From Amoeboaphelidium occidentale (taxonomy: Eukaryota > Aphelidiomycota > Aphelidea): 64,000 bases of DNA. Location: the NCBI GenBank assembly GCA_023515795.1, contig JALGPX010000014.1:277568-341567 (forward strand). The letters run 5' to 3'. The notes beneath the pieces are model-generated. The model did not search any database, was not told the origin of the DNA, and worked only from the letters and a program-made list of their open reading frames with translations. This document shows positions 21,775 to 32,036 of the stretch, piece after piece; the first letter of the stretch is position 1, and the number at the start of each line of letters is the position of its first letter. The position numbers and the translations under genes were made by a program.

Positions 21775-24700
21775 TCACTGTTGAATGTTACCTCCTGCTG
21801 ACGAGGCGGGTGGTCTATAAAGTTCCGGAAGCACGCTTAGTTGAAAGCTATTGAAAGCAAATTTTCCTTTCACATTCGTCGAAGCCAATGTCTCCTCGTC
21901 AAAAACATTTCGTTCCGCATTTCTCAGTCGAGTGCCTTCTTCTCCTCTTAAGCAATTCAATAAACTCTTAAATAAGGATTCATGCAAGTGGCACACTTTA
22001 GCTGGATCCTGATTTTCATCTTGTAGACTAGACGAATTGAAGCTTGATGAGCTATAACTTCGAAGAACGTCTGATGAAGATCCCTTGACGCTTCCACCCT
22101 CGTTAAAACTCGATGAATAACTAAACCAACTAAGACGGTTGCTTTTTGATCTTTGGAGAGATTGTTGCTTCTCGTTTTCCATCGATACAAGGTCCTTAAC
22201 TTGAATAGAAATGCTGGCGGGAAACCGAACCGACATTGTTTGTTCAAGAGTAACACTCATGGATGTTCGGTCTTTTGCAGATTTACAACTAGTGAATCTT
22301 GAACAGAATGGTGTCGTCGGATAGAAATTTTTGTCCTTGTTCTTGTTGTTATCATTGACTGGAGATAAAACATTAAGCTGTGAAAGAACACGAACAAAGC
22401 TTTCAGTCATAAACAAAATCGTTGTATCTTTACGATTAATCTTTGAGATTCTCTTATAGTAAGTTGACATTTCTGCTAAGAGATCATCCAAAGATCGTAT
22501 AAGCTCTGAAGGAAATGACATTCCGCCATCGTGAGAATTAACCATGCTCTTGACATATTCTTTGAAGTTGCAATAGTATTTTTCTAGTGATTGAATGCCT
22601 TTGATGTTTATGTTATGCTGAATGATAGCGTCTCCTTTCCAATAAGCAAGAACTTGTTGTTCATTCAACCCCTGAGTAAAGAATAGCGGAAGTATCTTGA
22701 TGAAGCGATTCTGTTTTCCTGATGGAATTGTGCCGTAGAACTTTTCAGGAATACCAACTGATATCAACAAGCCACCTTTATCTGTCCTGGAGAATTTAAA
22801 TAAATCTTGGTTTGCGCTGGATAAGAAATGACCTTTAACAGGAGTAAATGGATGAACTTTCAAACGAATGCCTTTTAGACTCTCCACAGTTGAGTAGAAA
22901 TCAATCAACATATTCTTTTCATCACCAAAAGCACTAAGAAGACATTCAAAGGAGCACAAATAACCAACTTCAAATAAACATTTCCAAAAACAGTAGTCGC
23001 TTTGCTTTACATGAAACTTGTCTAATCGGGTCGGAGAATCGAAGTAACTTTTTAACAAGCCGATGAAACCTGTCGCCACAGCTCCCAGTAACTGAGACAT
23101 GCAAGAGTCTAATTTCTTTCTAATCACTAGACTACTGTCATATTTCATCTTTCTGAGATATGAGTCAATATCGGTAGTTGCTGTTCTCAGAGCCAAGTCC
23201 AGAGAGTCTTCAAGATTAGACACGCACATTGATAAATCGTCAATCTCTTTTGGCCATAGTTTAAGAACTCGATCTAGCTCTGTTTTCATGTCGGGTATTA
23301 TCGTGTTGTTAATATCTGAAATGAAATCATTTGAGTCTATCTTGAAACCATTCTTTCCAAAGATAGACTTGTAACTCTGGAGTTTGGTGACACATTCATG
23401 ACCAAAAGATAGAAGCCCATCACATATTTTTTGAAGATCATCCTTTGTGCATTCTTCTGAATGAGACATCAAAGCCTCTAAAAGTTCTTTGCTCTCTTTA
23501 AAAAACAGAGCGTTATCGTTGAGAAGATTTATCATTTCGCCTTTCATCTCATAAAATCTTAAAACAAGATCTTCTTTACCTCTTGACTCTTTTGTAACGG
23601 AATTAGAACTATGAACACTAGTACATGCGCCAAATGTTGTGACAGTTAAACAATTTTTCAGGTGGCTATTTACATAATGAAATTCGTGTGAGCAACAGTT
23701 GATTGTAATCCAGTCCAGCTCTGCATTCTTCTTTTCTGAACTTTTCCGTAAATAACATTCTCTGTTCGAATAAGTGTTTATAACGTTTCTCAGAGTCTGT
23801 TTGTAATAATCCAGAATTTCTTGGTCTGGTTCTCCTTCATGCGGCATCTCAGAAGAACCAAGAAGAAAACGTAAATAAGAAACAGCAACCATCACTGGAT
23901 AAAAGCTTTCATAACACCTGTCTAATACTCTTATGCTGTGATGATTACTATCTGGTAAAGTGTATGTGTTTTCATAGAAAACTGGTTTAGTAAAATCATC
24001 CAGGCCAAGCTTACGCTCAACATTCTCCAAAGAAGACATCATTCTAATCGCAATATTAAGCTCTCCTACAATGGAGCCATCTTCTGGATGAAACAAATTC
24101 ATCGTCATCATCTTGTTTGTGTTTTTCTTTGTTAGCTTGTGAATGCTTTGGTTAATGTTGAGCAATTGATGAAGAGAGCACTCAACAAAAGCGATGATTT
24201 CTTCTTTGCGGTGTGAGTTATCACGATGCATCACTTCAATTCTGTAGTTACTATCTTTGTTTTCGATTCCCACTGGTGTACAGAATGTGGAAAAGAACTC
24301 CGCATGGTAAGTGTTCTGTATATCCTCCGCTTCAGTTATTTTCAAATCATCCCAGATATCTGTGAACTCATCCGCGCTACTGTGCTTTCTGATTTTTAAT
24401 TGTATCATAAATTGATCATCTGATAAAGACCCACTTCCTAACGTGAACGATCTTGATAAGCTCCGTACCAAGCTTTTTGGTCGTGCTTTCTCGTCCAATT
24501 CATCCACGTATTCATTATGTAGCCTGCAGGAAAATCCAAGCTCAATGCTGTTCTGAGGGTCAGGGATATTTACAGGCTTATGCACAGAATCCTCGTGTTT
24601 ATCTTCTTTTAGAGGCAATTGCTCTTCAAGGTTTAACTGTTCAAGATTCTCCTTGTTACCATCAGCAACATCCTCTGGCAACATAAGAGGTGATTCTTCT

Positions 24701-25341
24701 AGCACGGGCGCAGGGATCTCTTCATCTAAAGCAAAAGGAACAGGAGGCGATGGAGGACTAACTAGCTGCTTCTCTATAAACCTTTCCATGACAGGAGCAG
24801 TTATTCTCCGAGGCATAACTCCGTGCGTTTTAGAAAGAACATTTTCAGAAGCCTTTAACATTTCCAGCTCCAACAGAAGCTCTTTAATAGTCTGTTCGCG
24901 TTGCTGTAACTTATTCCACAGCTTTTCAACAACACTTCGCGTCCTTCTAATTAAGCTTAGTGATACAGCCTTAATCCACTCGTCGTAAACATTCTGATCT
25001 AGGCACGCTAACACATAATCGACTTCTCCAAACTGATTTACGAGCTGAAATTCATAGTAACCATTTAAAGCATTGTAATTGCTGCCTTCTACGCGGTATC
25101 CTTCAAGTAGTATAAAATGTTCAAGCTTTTGTCCAATAAACAGAAAGAGCATATTTCCTTTCAGTATCGCCACGTACTCTTGCAAACTTCCAGGGCTCTC
25201 ATTGGACTCGCTTCTACGCTCTATAAGACATAAGACATCTTTCTTTTCCACGTGTTCCTCTGACGAGCCAAACGCAGCAATCGCCGCAACGTTGGATCGC
25301 ATTAGCAAAAGCGAAAAACCAGCTGACTGAAGGCTCAGCAT
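21775..25341 (-). CDS. PH/C2 domain phosphoinositide phosphatase, INPP4-like
   Basis: A single exon of 1188 aa from ATG 25341. The catalytic motif CKSAKDRTSMSVTLEQ, a CX5R phosphatase signature, is the one found in inositol polyphosphate 4-phosphatases (INPP4A/B). The C terminus (KFAFNSFQLSVLPELYRPP) also matches that family. The N terminus has a PH-like fold (about residues 40-140; VAILKGNMLFLFIG...DEWIKAV). A C2-like region follows at about 330-470. INPP4 removes the 4-phosphate of PI(3,4)P2, opposing Akt recruitment. A Ser-rich insert lies between the catalytic motif and the C-terminal block. Metazoan INPP4 proteins begin with C2, so the extra PH domain is notable. The first 20 residues are hydrophobic and the start could be a later ATG. 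Confidence 0.88.
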   Translation of the reverse strand: MLSLQSAGFSLLLMRSNVAAIAAFGSSEEHVEKKDVLCLIERRSESNESPGSLQEYVAILKGNMLFLFIGQKLEHFILLEGYRVEGSNYNALNGYYEFQLVNQFGEVDYVLACLDQNVYDEWIKAVSLSLIRRTRSVVEKLWNKLQQREQTIKELLLELEMLKASENVLSKTHGVMPRRITAPVMERFIEKQLVSPPSPPVPFALDEEIPAPVLEESPLMLPEDVADGNKENLEQLNLEEQLPLKEDKHEDSVHKPVNIPDPQNSIELGFSCRLHNEYVDELDEKARPKSLVRSLSRSFTLGSGSLSDDQFMIQLKIRKHSSADEFTDIWDDLKITEAEDIQNTYHAEFFSTFCTPVGIENKDSNYRIEVMHRDNSHRKEEIIAFVECSLHQLLNINQSIHKLTKKNTNKMMTMNLFHPEDGSIVGELNIAIRMMSSLENVERKLGLDDFTKPVFYENTYTLPDSNHHSIRVLDRCYESFYPVMVAVSYLRFLLGSSEMPHEGEPDQEILDYYKQTLRNVINTYSNRECYLRKSSEKKNAELDWITINCCSHEFHYVNSHLKNCLTVTTFGACTSVHSSNSVTKESRGKEDLVLRFYEMKGEMINLLNDNALFFKESKELLEALMSHSEECTKDDLQKICDGLLSFGHECVTKLQSYKSIFGKNGFKIDSNDFISDINNTIIPDMKTELDRVLKLWPKEIDDLSMCVSNLEDSLDLALRTATTDIDSYLRKMKYDSSLVIRKKLDSCMSQLLGAVATGFIGLLKSYFDSPTRLDKFHVKQSDYCFWKCLFEVGYLCSFECLLSAFGDEKNMLIDFYSTVESLKGIRLKVHPFTPVKGHFLSSANQDLFKFSRTDKGGLLISVGIPEKFYGTIPSGKQNRFIKILPLFFTQGLNEQQVLAYWKGDAIIQHNINIKGIQSLEKYYCNFKEYVKSMVNSHDGGMSFPSELIRSLDDLLAEMSTYYKRISKINRKDTTILFMTESFVRVLSQLNVLSPVNDNNKNKDKNFYPTTPFCSRFTSCKSAKDRTSMSVTLEQTMSVRFPASISIQVKDLVSMENEKQQSLQRSKSNRLSWFSYSSSFNEGGSVKGSSSDVLRSYSSSSFNSSSLQDENQDPAKVCHLHESLFKSLLNCLRGEEGTRLRNAERNVFDEETLASTNVKGKFAFNSFQLSVLPELYRPPASSAGGNIQQ

Positions 25342-25585
25342 GATGCACACTGAGCCGAACCGTGTAAGAAGCCTGGGAAATGGAAAATTGGTCCTGTTGA
25401 GCTACGTTTCGTTGTCCTGTTAATTCTGCGGAGATGCCTTGTAGTGTTCTACATGATCGCATTTGCTTCAGGCATTATAAGACCATTATCAGACCGCTAT
25501 GATACTAAATAGTTTCGAGATACTAAGTAGCCTCGAAGCTACCAAAATGTCGCTTCATCCCTGTGGTTTTCTTGTTGCGCACGAT

Positions 25586-27103
25586 ATGAAACAAGTTTTG
25601 TTGCTTGCTCTTGCAGTCGTATTTCTAGCTGGCAGCTCCCAGCAGTACAACCTTGTGGATAAAATGAACTCTGCTTACGATGACATCATCAAGAAGATTA
25701 TAAATTACGATCATTTACTAAAGAGCACCTCACCAAAGAAGGTCAAGCTTCATGCAAACCAAATCCAACAACAGCTGAGGCAACAGCAGAAGACGAATAC
25801 ACTGAAACCATCGCAATTTGATAGTCGATTTATTGAAGCATTCTTTTCTAATTACGCATTCAACTCTGATGGCAGCAGGTCTGCTTTGGCGTCTGAAGAT
25901 TCAATGCTGTGGAGAGACTTTGTCCCACAAATTCTTAATAATCGAGACTTGCTTCATTCGCTGCCGGAGAATTACATTTCTGCATTGGCTGAAGTTCTTT
26001 CCGTGGATGACGCTCCTTTGAATTCTTTGCAGAAGAGGAGCGCATTGGCAGCATTTAATGAAACTGGCCCCACGATTGAACTTCCTCAAACACAAACTTC
26101 AGCGAACTGTTCAAACGTCGGCTATGAACGAAGAGTTGTAGAAGAAGCGTATAATTGCAGTGGGACTATTGTCAGCAAACAGAAATTCAAAGAGTCTCCT
26201 GAATATTACACTTGTGATCAATGCAGTGCTCCAGGTGGAACATCTTCTCCTCTTCCAGAACCTACCAGTATACCCGTAGACGAGGGAGTAAATGCAACCT
26301 GTCTGGCTACTTGTTGTACTGAAACTGCTCCTATTGAAGTGAGTGTTTGTGAATGTCCTGCTGATCGTTCTGGATCATCTTGTCAAACAGCGGCTCGTTT
26401 GGATTGCACCGTTGCAATTGAACCAAAGTACGACTGTGACTCATCTGTGGTATTGTCTTATGAAGATGCTAAAGAATGTCCCGTGTTCGATCGAAACACA
26501 GACAAGTTTATTCGGACTTATGGAATCAAGTGTAAATCCAGCCAGGCAGATTTAGGTCCATTGGGAAACTTCACTTATGTTTACAATTCATCTGATGTAA
26601 ATTTTAAGATTGACAATCTTAGTCTAATTTATTAGCTCGTACTCACTACTATTCCAAACTTGTTCCTCTTTGTGCATCTGGCAGACTTTCATCAACTGTG
26701 GGACAACATGCAAACTGCGGTGCTAGGACCACTCCAACCAGTACACCTCAACGGCTCAAGAACACTTTCGATAATTGCAAACATGACAGAAATTAATAGC
26801 CTTCGTGTGCCTTTCAAAATCGATTACACAGTCGGGAGTAGAATGTATTTTGAATCATGGATATTTGCTGCACCGACACAAGAACCTTCAAACCCTGTTA
26901 TAGAATTTGTTAGGATCCCAACCAAGAATGTCTTTCTGAATTTAACTCCAGAGCAGAATAATTCATGGATGCCTCAGAGTTGGTCTGCTGGCGTATGGTT
27001 TGCAATCGCTCTATCCATTGTTTTCGTTGTAATTGTGGTTCCTGTCACTATTTGGTACTTTTGGGTATGGAAACCAAATTCTTTGAAGTCAAAAATTGAA
27101 TAA
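25586..27103 (+). CDS. Type I membrane protein with Cys-rich ectodomain
   Basis: Exons 25586-26596 and 26636-27103 (39-nt intron, GTAAAT...TTATTAG) give 492 aa. I chose the ATG at 25586 because it starts a clean signal peptide (KQVLLLALAVVFLAGSS); an in-frame ATG at 25499 would put 29 residues before it. The ectodomain has a helical Gln-rich part, then a Cys-rich part (for example CDQCSAPGG, CLATCC, CECPADRSGSSC) with many N-glycosylation sites. A single TM helix (FAIALSIVFVVIVVPVTIWYF) precedes a short basic tail (WKPNSLKSKIE). This is a surface or endomembrane protein of a family I do not recognise. The Cys spacing is not that of EGF repeats. Confidence 0.75.
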
Positions 27104-27138
27104 ATATCAATATGCATGGGTATTAATTTTTCCAAAGA

Positions 27139-27903
27139 ATGTTGCTTCAAAGCGAACTATCAACATCGCAAGACAAAACACCCGTCGTAAGCCCAGATAA
27201 TGACTTTGCTCTTGCTAAAACATTCATTTCACTTATTCCTAAATTCGCATTACGGGAAAATCTATTAGAGTGCAGACTTCTGGGTTATGCTGCGATTGAA
27301 TTTAAGTTGAAACAGGGTCATGCTATTCCGCTACTCACCGAAGAGGAGACATACCTGACTTGCGATATTCTGCTATCCAAAGAAAAAGGCTCAGAAAAGT
27401 TATGCCTGAGATTATTTGAATTGATTTACGAAGTTCAGTGGGACCATATTGAACTGCTTGAGAACATGAAAATGATCATTAGCATGGAACACTTTGATAT
27501 TTATTTGACTTCAGTGGAATGGACTGTAGACTCTAAAGAATTGGAATCTGTACTGTCAAGGCTCGTTAGCGACAATTCCAAAGTAGAAGATGATAACATC
27601 ATTCGGTATAATTTGGACGTGTTGCAACAATATGATCACTTCCTTCAAGATGTGCCATGGGATGAAGGCAACGAAGTAAATGACTTTATAAAAACATTCC
27701 TTGCAAGCCTGATACCTCAAAACAAAGTCTCAGACAAGGACTGGCTATCTGTTTTCCAGTCGCGCAAGGCAGAGCTTGACGCTGAAAGCAAAGCGCTATT
27801 GGGAAATTCGACAATGACGGATGGATCATCGACAGAAGAGGCATTAGACGCTCTTCTGGACCAAATGAAGGAACTCTACGATGACTTTCTCTGTCTAATT
27901 TGA
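27139..27903 (+). CDS. Small helical protein, unknown function
   Basis: A single ORF of 254 aa, mostly amphipathic helices and acidic overall, with no membrane segment or signal peptide. I do not recognise the family. The middle part (LFELIYEVQWDHIELLENMKMI) and the C-terminal Glu/Asp-rich tail (EEALDALLDQMKELYDDF) look like protein-interaction helices. It sits in a tight same-strand run: 35 nt after the type I membrane protein and 47 nt before ELP1. Confidence 0.65.
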   Translation: MLLQSELSTSQDKTPVVSPDNDFALAKTFISLIPKFALRENLLECRLLGYAAIEFKLKQGHAIPLLTEEETYLTCDILLSKEKGSEKLCLRLFELIYEVQWDHIELLENMKMIISMEHFDIYLTSVEWTVDSKELESVLSRLVSDNSKVEDDNIIRYNLDVLQQYDHFLQDVPWDEGNEVNDFIKTFLASLIPQNKVSDKDWLSVFQSRKAELDAESKALLGNSTMTDGSSTEEALDALLDQMKELYDDFLCLI

Positions 27904-27950
27904 ATAGAAACCCAATGATCAAATAGCAATTTTCGTTTTTCTATACTCAA

Positions 27951-30900
27951 ATGGATAATCTGCTGATAACAAAACACGCCATTTACGAATCCTTCCTAAA
28001 GAATGCCAAAGTGGCTGTTGATACTCTGGCAGACACGAAATTCGCGTGTGTCTTGAATGATAATGCTTTGCATGTATCCGCGTCCAAGCCTGGACAAAAT
28101 CCAATCGATTATTGCTTTGAACTGCCTGAACACGAAGGGGACACGGAAGAGCTTTTGGTTTTGAAATATTTTGCTGAAGTTGACGCCATCGTGGCAGTGA
28201 CCAGTTGGAGAATATTCACGGCAAAGATCGGAAGCCAAACTGCAACTGTGATCGCAGACTTGTCGTCGAGATTAGTCGCGGCAGAGTTCTCGCCAGATGA
28301 AGAATTGTTGGCCTTAGTTTCTTCTGAGCGAACATTTCTTCTGTTGGTATTAGCTTCCGGTGATGATGATATGGAATGTGATTTGTTGAAGGAAGTTTAC
28401 TTGGATGATTTAGAACACGGCCATGGCTTGGTCTCCGTTGGTTGGGGTACAGAAGAAACGCAATTCAAGGGCGCTGGTATGAAGGCTATCGAGAGATCTC
28501 AAGCTGTTTCTGCGGCAGTGTCCTCTTTGGAAGAGAAGGAGTTGGTTGATGAGGATGAGTCTTTTGCTATGATTAAGGCTGGTATTTGCTGGAGACAAGA
28601 TTCTGATTACTGCTGCGTTTCTTACTGTGATAAGCAGAATGCATGCAAGCGTTTCTTGAGAGTGTTTGACAAGAATGGCGAGTTGATTTCTACTTCTGAG
28701 CCAGATGTAGTTGAAGATCCTTCAGAAGTTGCAATTATTGCATGGAGGTCTATAAATTTGGTATCAGTTATTTCAAAGAAAGATGTTGCTTTTTATGAGA
28801 AGAACGGTTTACGGCACGGTGGTTTCTTGTTGAAGAAAGGACACACAACAGAGAAAGTTGTTAACATGGCCTGGAATTACGATTCTTCAATTCTCGCTCT
28901 GTGCATGGAAAGAAATGGTGTTATTGAATGTGAGTTATGGACTAATGCAAACTATCACTTTTACCGCAAACTAATATTGCCAATGCCATCAGTTTGCAAT
29001 GTTAGATTTGAAGGCAATAGCATTTATTGTTCTGAATTTTCCGGGAAGTTGCACGAGTATCTTTTGTCGAAGGAAGTATTCAATTGTTCTCGAGGTGAAG
29101 AGAATCAAGCCGTTATCAAAGTTATTGACGGAGAGGAAATTCTTGTCACAGATTTTGCAAAGTTTGTTATGCCGCCTCCAATGTGCCAGACAAAGGTCAA
29201 GTGTAGTGCACAAGCTCTTCATGTGAATGGAGATTTAGCGCTGCTTAGTGGTGGTACTGTTTGCTCTCTATCTAGAGGGTTTGAAGATTTTCAAACATCC
29301 GAAAAGGCCAGACAAGTTGCTCCTGTATGTGCCAATATTGTGGCTGTTTTGAGCAAAGATGACATGGGAACAGATATTATTTCAATCTACGACACAACAG
29401 GCAAGATTTTGAGGCAAATGGAAATAGTAAAAGGCGTTTCAAGGATGCTTCAAAACTCCTCCAAGTTGTATTGCTACACTCTCAGCAACGAACTGGTCCA
29501 AGTTGATTTCGAAAGTGGAAGAACAGGAACAGTTTTGAGTTTCACACAGAAAATGTCAAAGTTTATCGATATACTTTACTACCAGGACGAGTTGTTCTGT
29601 TTCCGCATACTTGCTGACAATTCTTTGGTTGTTAATGATGATCTGACTATTTCAAATGCATGCACATCTTTTCTGTTGACTGATTCTAGACTGGTTTATA
29701 CGACTTCTAATCACGATGTCAACTTTGTTCTATTCTCTTCATTACAGAGTGTAAGAGACGATCCTAGTTTATTTACGAAGTTTGTCTACAAGCGTGCAGT
29801 CGAAAGAGGTTCTGTAATAGTTACGGCTGCAACAAAGAAAATGAAGATGATCTTTCAGCTTCCTCGTGGAAATCTGGAGTGCGTTGCACCACGTCCTTTC
29901 GTTATTGATTTCATTGTAGAGAGCATTTTAGAGAAGAAGGCATACAAGGCTGCATTCACTGCTGCGCGTAAACACAGAATTGATCTGAACTTGGTGGTTG
30001 ATTTAAATCCTAGCGATTTTATTGAAAACCTGTCCGAGCTACTGCATAGTATTAGTGTTGATGACGCAAACTTGCTTGTTTCATCACTAAGAGATGTCAA
30101 TGTTATCGAAGAAAAATTCAAGGCCTTGTTTGCTGGATCATCTTTATTGAACAATGCTTCTTTTGACTTTACTTCAAAGGTTAACTTTGTTTGCGAGGCG
30201 ATAAGAAATGCCCTATCTAATGAATATTATCAGGATGCAGAGAAGAAGGAACAGTTCTTGACAATTTTAACTACTTACTTATGCCAGAGCCCTCCAAAGA
30301 CTGAAGAAATGATGTCGTACCTCTCTGCCACAGTGAAGAGAACGAAAAAATCAGGTATACTTGACGAGGGACTCAAGTATGTTAGAAGTTTTATGAATTT
30401 AGAATCTCTTTTTGAGATATCTTTGGGTCTTTATGATTTCGAGTTGGCTGTGTCTGTTGCCCAGCATGCTAACATGGACCCACGTGAATATGCTCCTATC
30501 GTAGAGTCTTTCAATGCAGAACCGAATGTGTTTTACCAAAAATACTTGGTTGATAATCACTTGCGTCGCTTTGACAAGGCTTTTGAGAACTTGGTCTGCG
30601 GTGCGTTTTACAAACAAGCTGTTAAATACATGGACGAAAAGAAGCTGTACAAGAATGGGCTTGTTCAATTCTCAAAATTAGAATTCGGCGACGTGGAAGA
30701 ATACTTTAATGAGACTGCTAGGTTGTTTGCGGAATATTTGGAAACAGAAGGAAAATTATCAGATGCTGCTGGCGCTTATTTGCTGTCCAACGATAGTTCA
30801 CTAGCAGAGAAAGCTTTTGAGCTTTATGTGTCAGTTGGTGAATATGAAAAGGCACAATTGGTTTCTTTGAAGTATCCTGCTTTGAAGCAAAATGTAGAAT

Positions 30901-31835
30901 GGTATATCGAGAATATGCAGAAATTGAGTGATATTCTAGCTGCAAACAGGCAATTTAAGGAAGCAGCTATTGTACGTTTGGAGCTCGTTAATACGTTCAA
31001 GTGCGGCGATATTGATGAAGCCATCAGCTTATTTATTGAAGGAAAGCTTTTCTGTGAAGCTGTCAAAGCTGCCTGCGAAAATGGCGTTCTGCAAATGTAT
31101 GAGAGTGAATTGAAGGATGAACTAAAGAACGCTTTTGAATCCACCTTGATTCTCATTGAAGATTATTCGAATACATTCACCGCTAAATGCAAAAGATTAG
31201 CAACGATAAGACAAGAGAAGCCAAACATTCTAGTCAATGAGGATGCTGGTTTGAATGATAAAATGGTTGATATGATTAGCAATGCATCTCATTATACAGG
31301 AATGACAGGCGCAACTGGAGCGACAGGAGCGACTGGCTCTTCTAGATATTCACAGACCTCAACTAGAACTTTTAAATCCGCAAGGAGCAAACGAAAGTTC
31401 GAGAGAAAGAAATACGATGCCCGTGAAGGCGGTTTTTATGAAGAACAGGGTCTTGTTAATGAGCTGAAATCGTTTATTACCAAATTTGGTGCTCTTAAGG
31501 ACCTTGTTGTTTCTCTTACTGAAGCGGTTCCTTTCTTGAATACTTTTAAAATCATTCAGCTAGCTTCAAAGGTTCAAGAAAGTTACGAGGATCTTGTTGC
31601 ACTTGCTGTCTCGAAAAGGTCAGAAATATTTGAACCAAAGAATCCTTCCCTAAATGAACTGCCAGTTGAAAGAAGGTTTCAAATATCAGATTGTCTGCAG
31701 AATCCTGATGCGCCTCAGAGTGAAGCTATATCATATCTTCTTCAAGTGTACATTCCTCTTGAAAAACCAGAGTTCTTTGCTTTCAAGTCTAAGAGTGGCA
31801 CTAGCACTCTGTGGAAGTCAGAATTATTTCATTAG
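27951..31835 (+). CDS. ELP1: Elongator complex subunit Elp1 (IKAP/Iki3)
   Basis: A single exon of 1294 aa, the normal size for Elp1. The N-terminal half has WD40-like beta-propeller blades, and the C-terminal half is a TPR-like helical solenoid. Family-typical stretches include LNPSDFIENLSELL, YLVDNHLRRFDKAFENL and the late basic patch SARSKRKFERKKYDAREGG, equivalent to the tRNA-binding basic region. Elongator adds 5-carboxymethyl-type groups to wobble uridines in tRNA anticodons. Just before the basic patch is a short repetitive tract in which a Gly-Ala-Thr unit is repeated (about 31300-31340). The gene ends 201 nt from the convergent WD40 kinase. Confidence 0.93.
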   Translation: MDNLLITKHAIYESFLKNAKVAVDTLADTKFACVLNDNALHVSASKPGQNPIDYCFELPEHEGDTEELLVLKYFAEVDAIVAVTSWRIFTAKIGSQTATVIADLSSRLVAAEFSPDEELLALVSSERTFLLLVLASGDDDMECDLLKEVYLDDLEHGHGLVSVGWGTEETQFKGAGMKAIERSQAVSAAVSSLEEKELVDEDESFAMIKAGICWRQDSDYCCVSYCDKQNACKRFLRVFDKNGELISTSEPDVVEDPSEVAIIAWRSINLVSVISKKDVAFYEKNGLRHGGFLLKKGHTTEKVVNMAWNYDSSILALCMERNGVIECELWTNANYHFYRKLILPMPSVCNVRFEGNSIYCSEFSGKLHEYLLSKEVFNCSRGEENQAVIKVIDGEEILVTDFAKFVMPPPMCQTKVKCSAQALHVNGDLALLSGGTVCSLSRGFEDFQTSEKARQVAPVCANIVAVLSKDDMGTDIISIYDTTGKILRQMEIVKGVSRMLQNSSKLYCYTLSNELVQVDFESGRTGTVLSFTQKMSKFIDILYYQDELFCFRILADNSLVVNDDLTISNACTSFLLTDSRLVYTTSNHDVNFVLFSSLQSVRDDPSLFTKFVYKRAVERGSVIVTAATKKMKMIFQLPRGNLECVAPRPFVIDFIVESILEKKAYKAAFTAARKHRIDLNLVVDLNPSDFIENLSELLHSISVDDANLLVSSLRDVNVIEEKFKALFAGSSLLNNASFDFTSKVNFVCEAIRNALSNEYYQDAEKKEQFLTILTTYLCQSPPKTEEMMSYLSATVKRTKKSGILDEGLKYVRSFMNLESLFEISLGLYDFELAVSVAQHANMDPREYAPIVESFNAEPNVFYQKYLVDNHLRRFDKAFENLVCGAFYKQAVKYMDEKKLYKNGLVQFSKLEFGDVEEYFNETARLFAEYLETEGKLSDAAGAYLLSNDSSLAEKAFELYVSVGEYEKAQLVSLKYPALKQNVEWYIENMQKLSDILAANRQFKEAAIVRLELVNTFKCGDIDEAISLFIEGKLFCEAVKAACENGVLQMYESELKDELKNAFESTLILIEDYSNTFTAKCKRLATIRQEKPNILVNEDAGLNDKMVDMISNASHYTGMTGATGATGATGSSRYSQTSTRTFKSARSKRKFERKKYDAREGGFYEEQGLVNELKSFITKFGALKDLVVSLTEAVPFLNTFKIIQLASKVQESYEDLVALAVSKRSEIFEPKNPSLNELPVERRFQISDCLQNPDAPQSEAISYLLQVYIPLEKPEFFAFKSKSGTSTLWKSELFH

Positions 31836-32036
31836 ATTTTTAGTGAATAATTGATCATGGCGGGCTTTTAGGCAAAAATTACGCAATAAAGAGAATATTG
31901 GCTTCACTGAGGAAAGCATTAAACGTCATGGATAATTTAGAACAAAGCTCGCATGACGAAACGCTAAAAAATGAATTTCGCATAGCACTTTCTAATCCGA
32001 CACATAGATTGTTCTATTAAGCGCATATGTTATGTC

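Noticed and set aside
31861-32036. Small plus-strand frame ending MDNLEQSSHDETLKNEFR... in the ELP1/receptor gap
   Set aside because: Only about 30 codons from its ATG, no supported upstream exon, and no known family; I could not separate it from chance.
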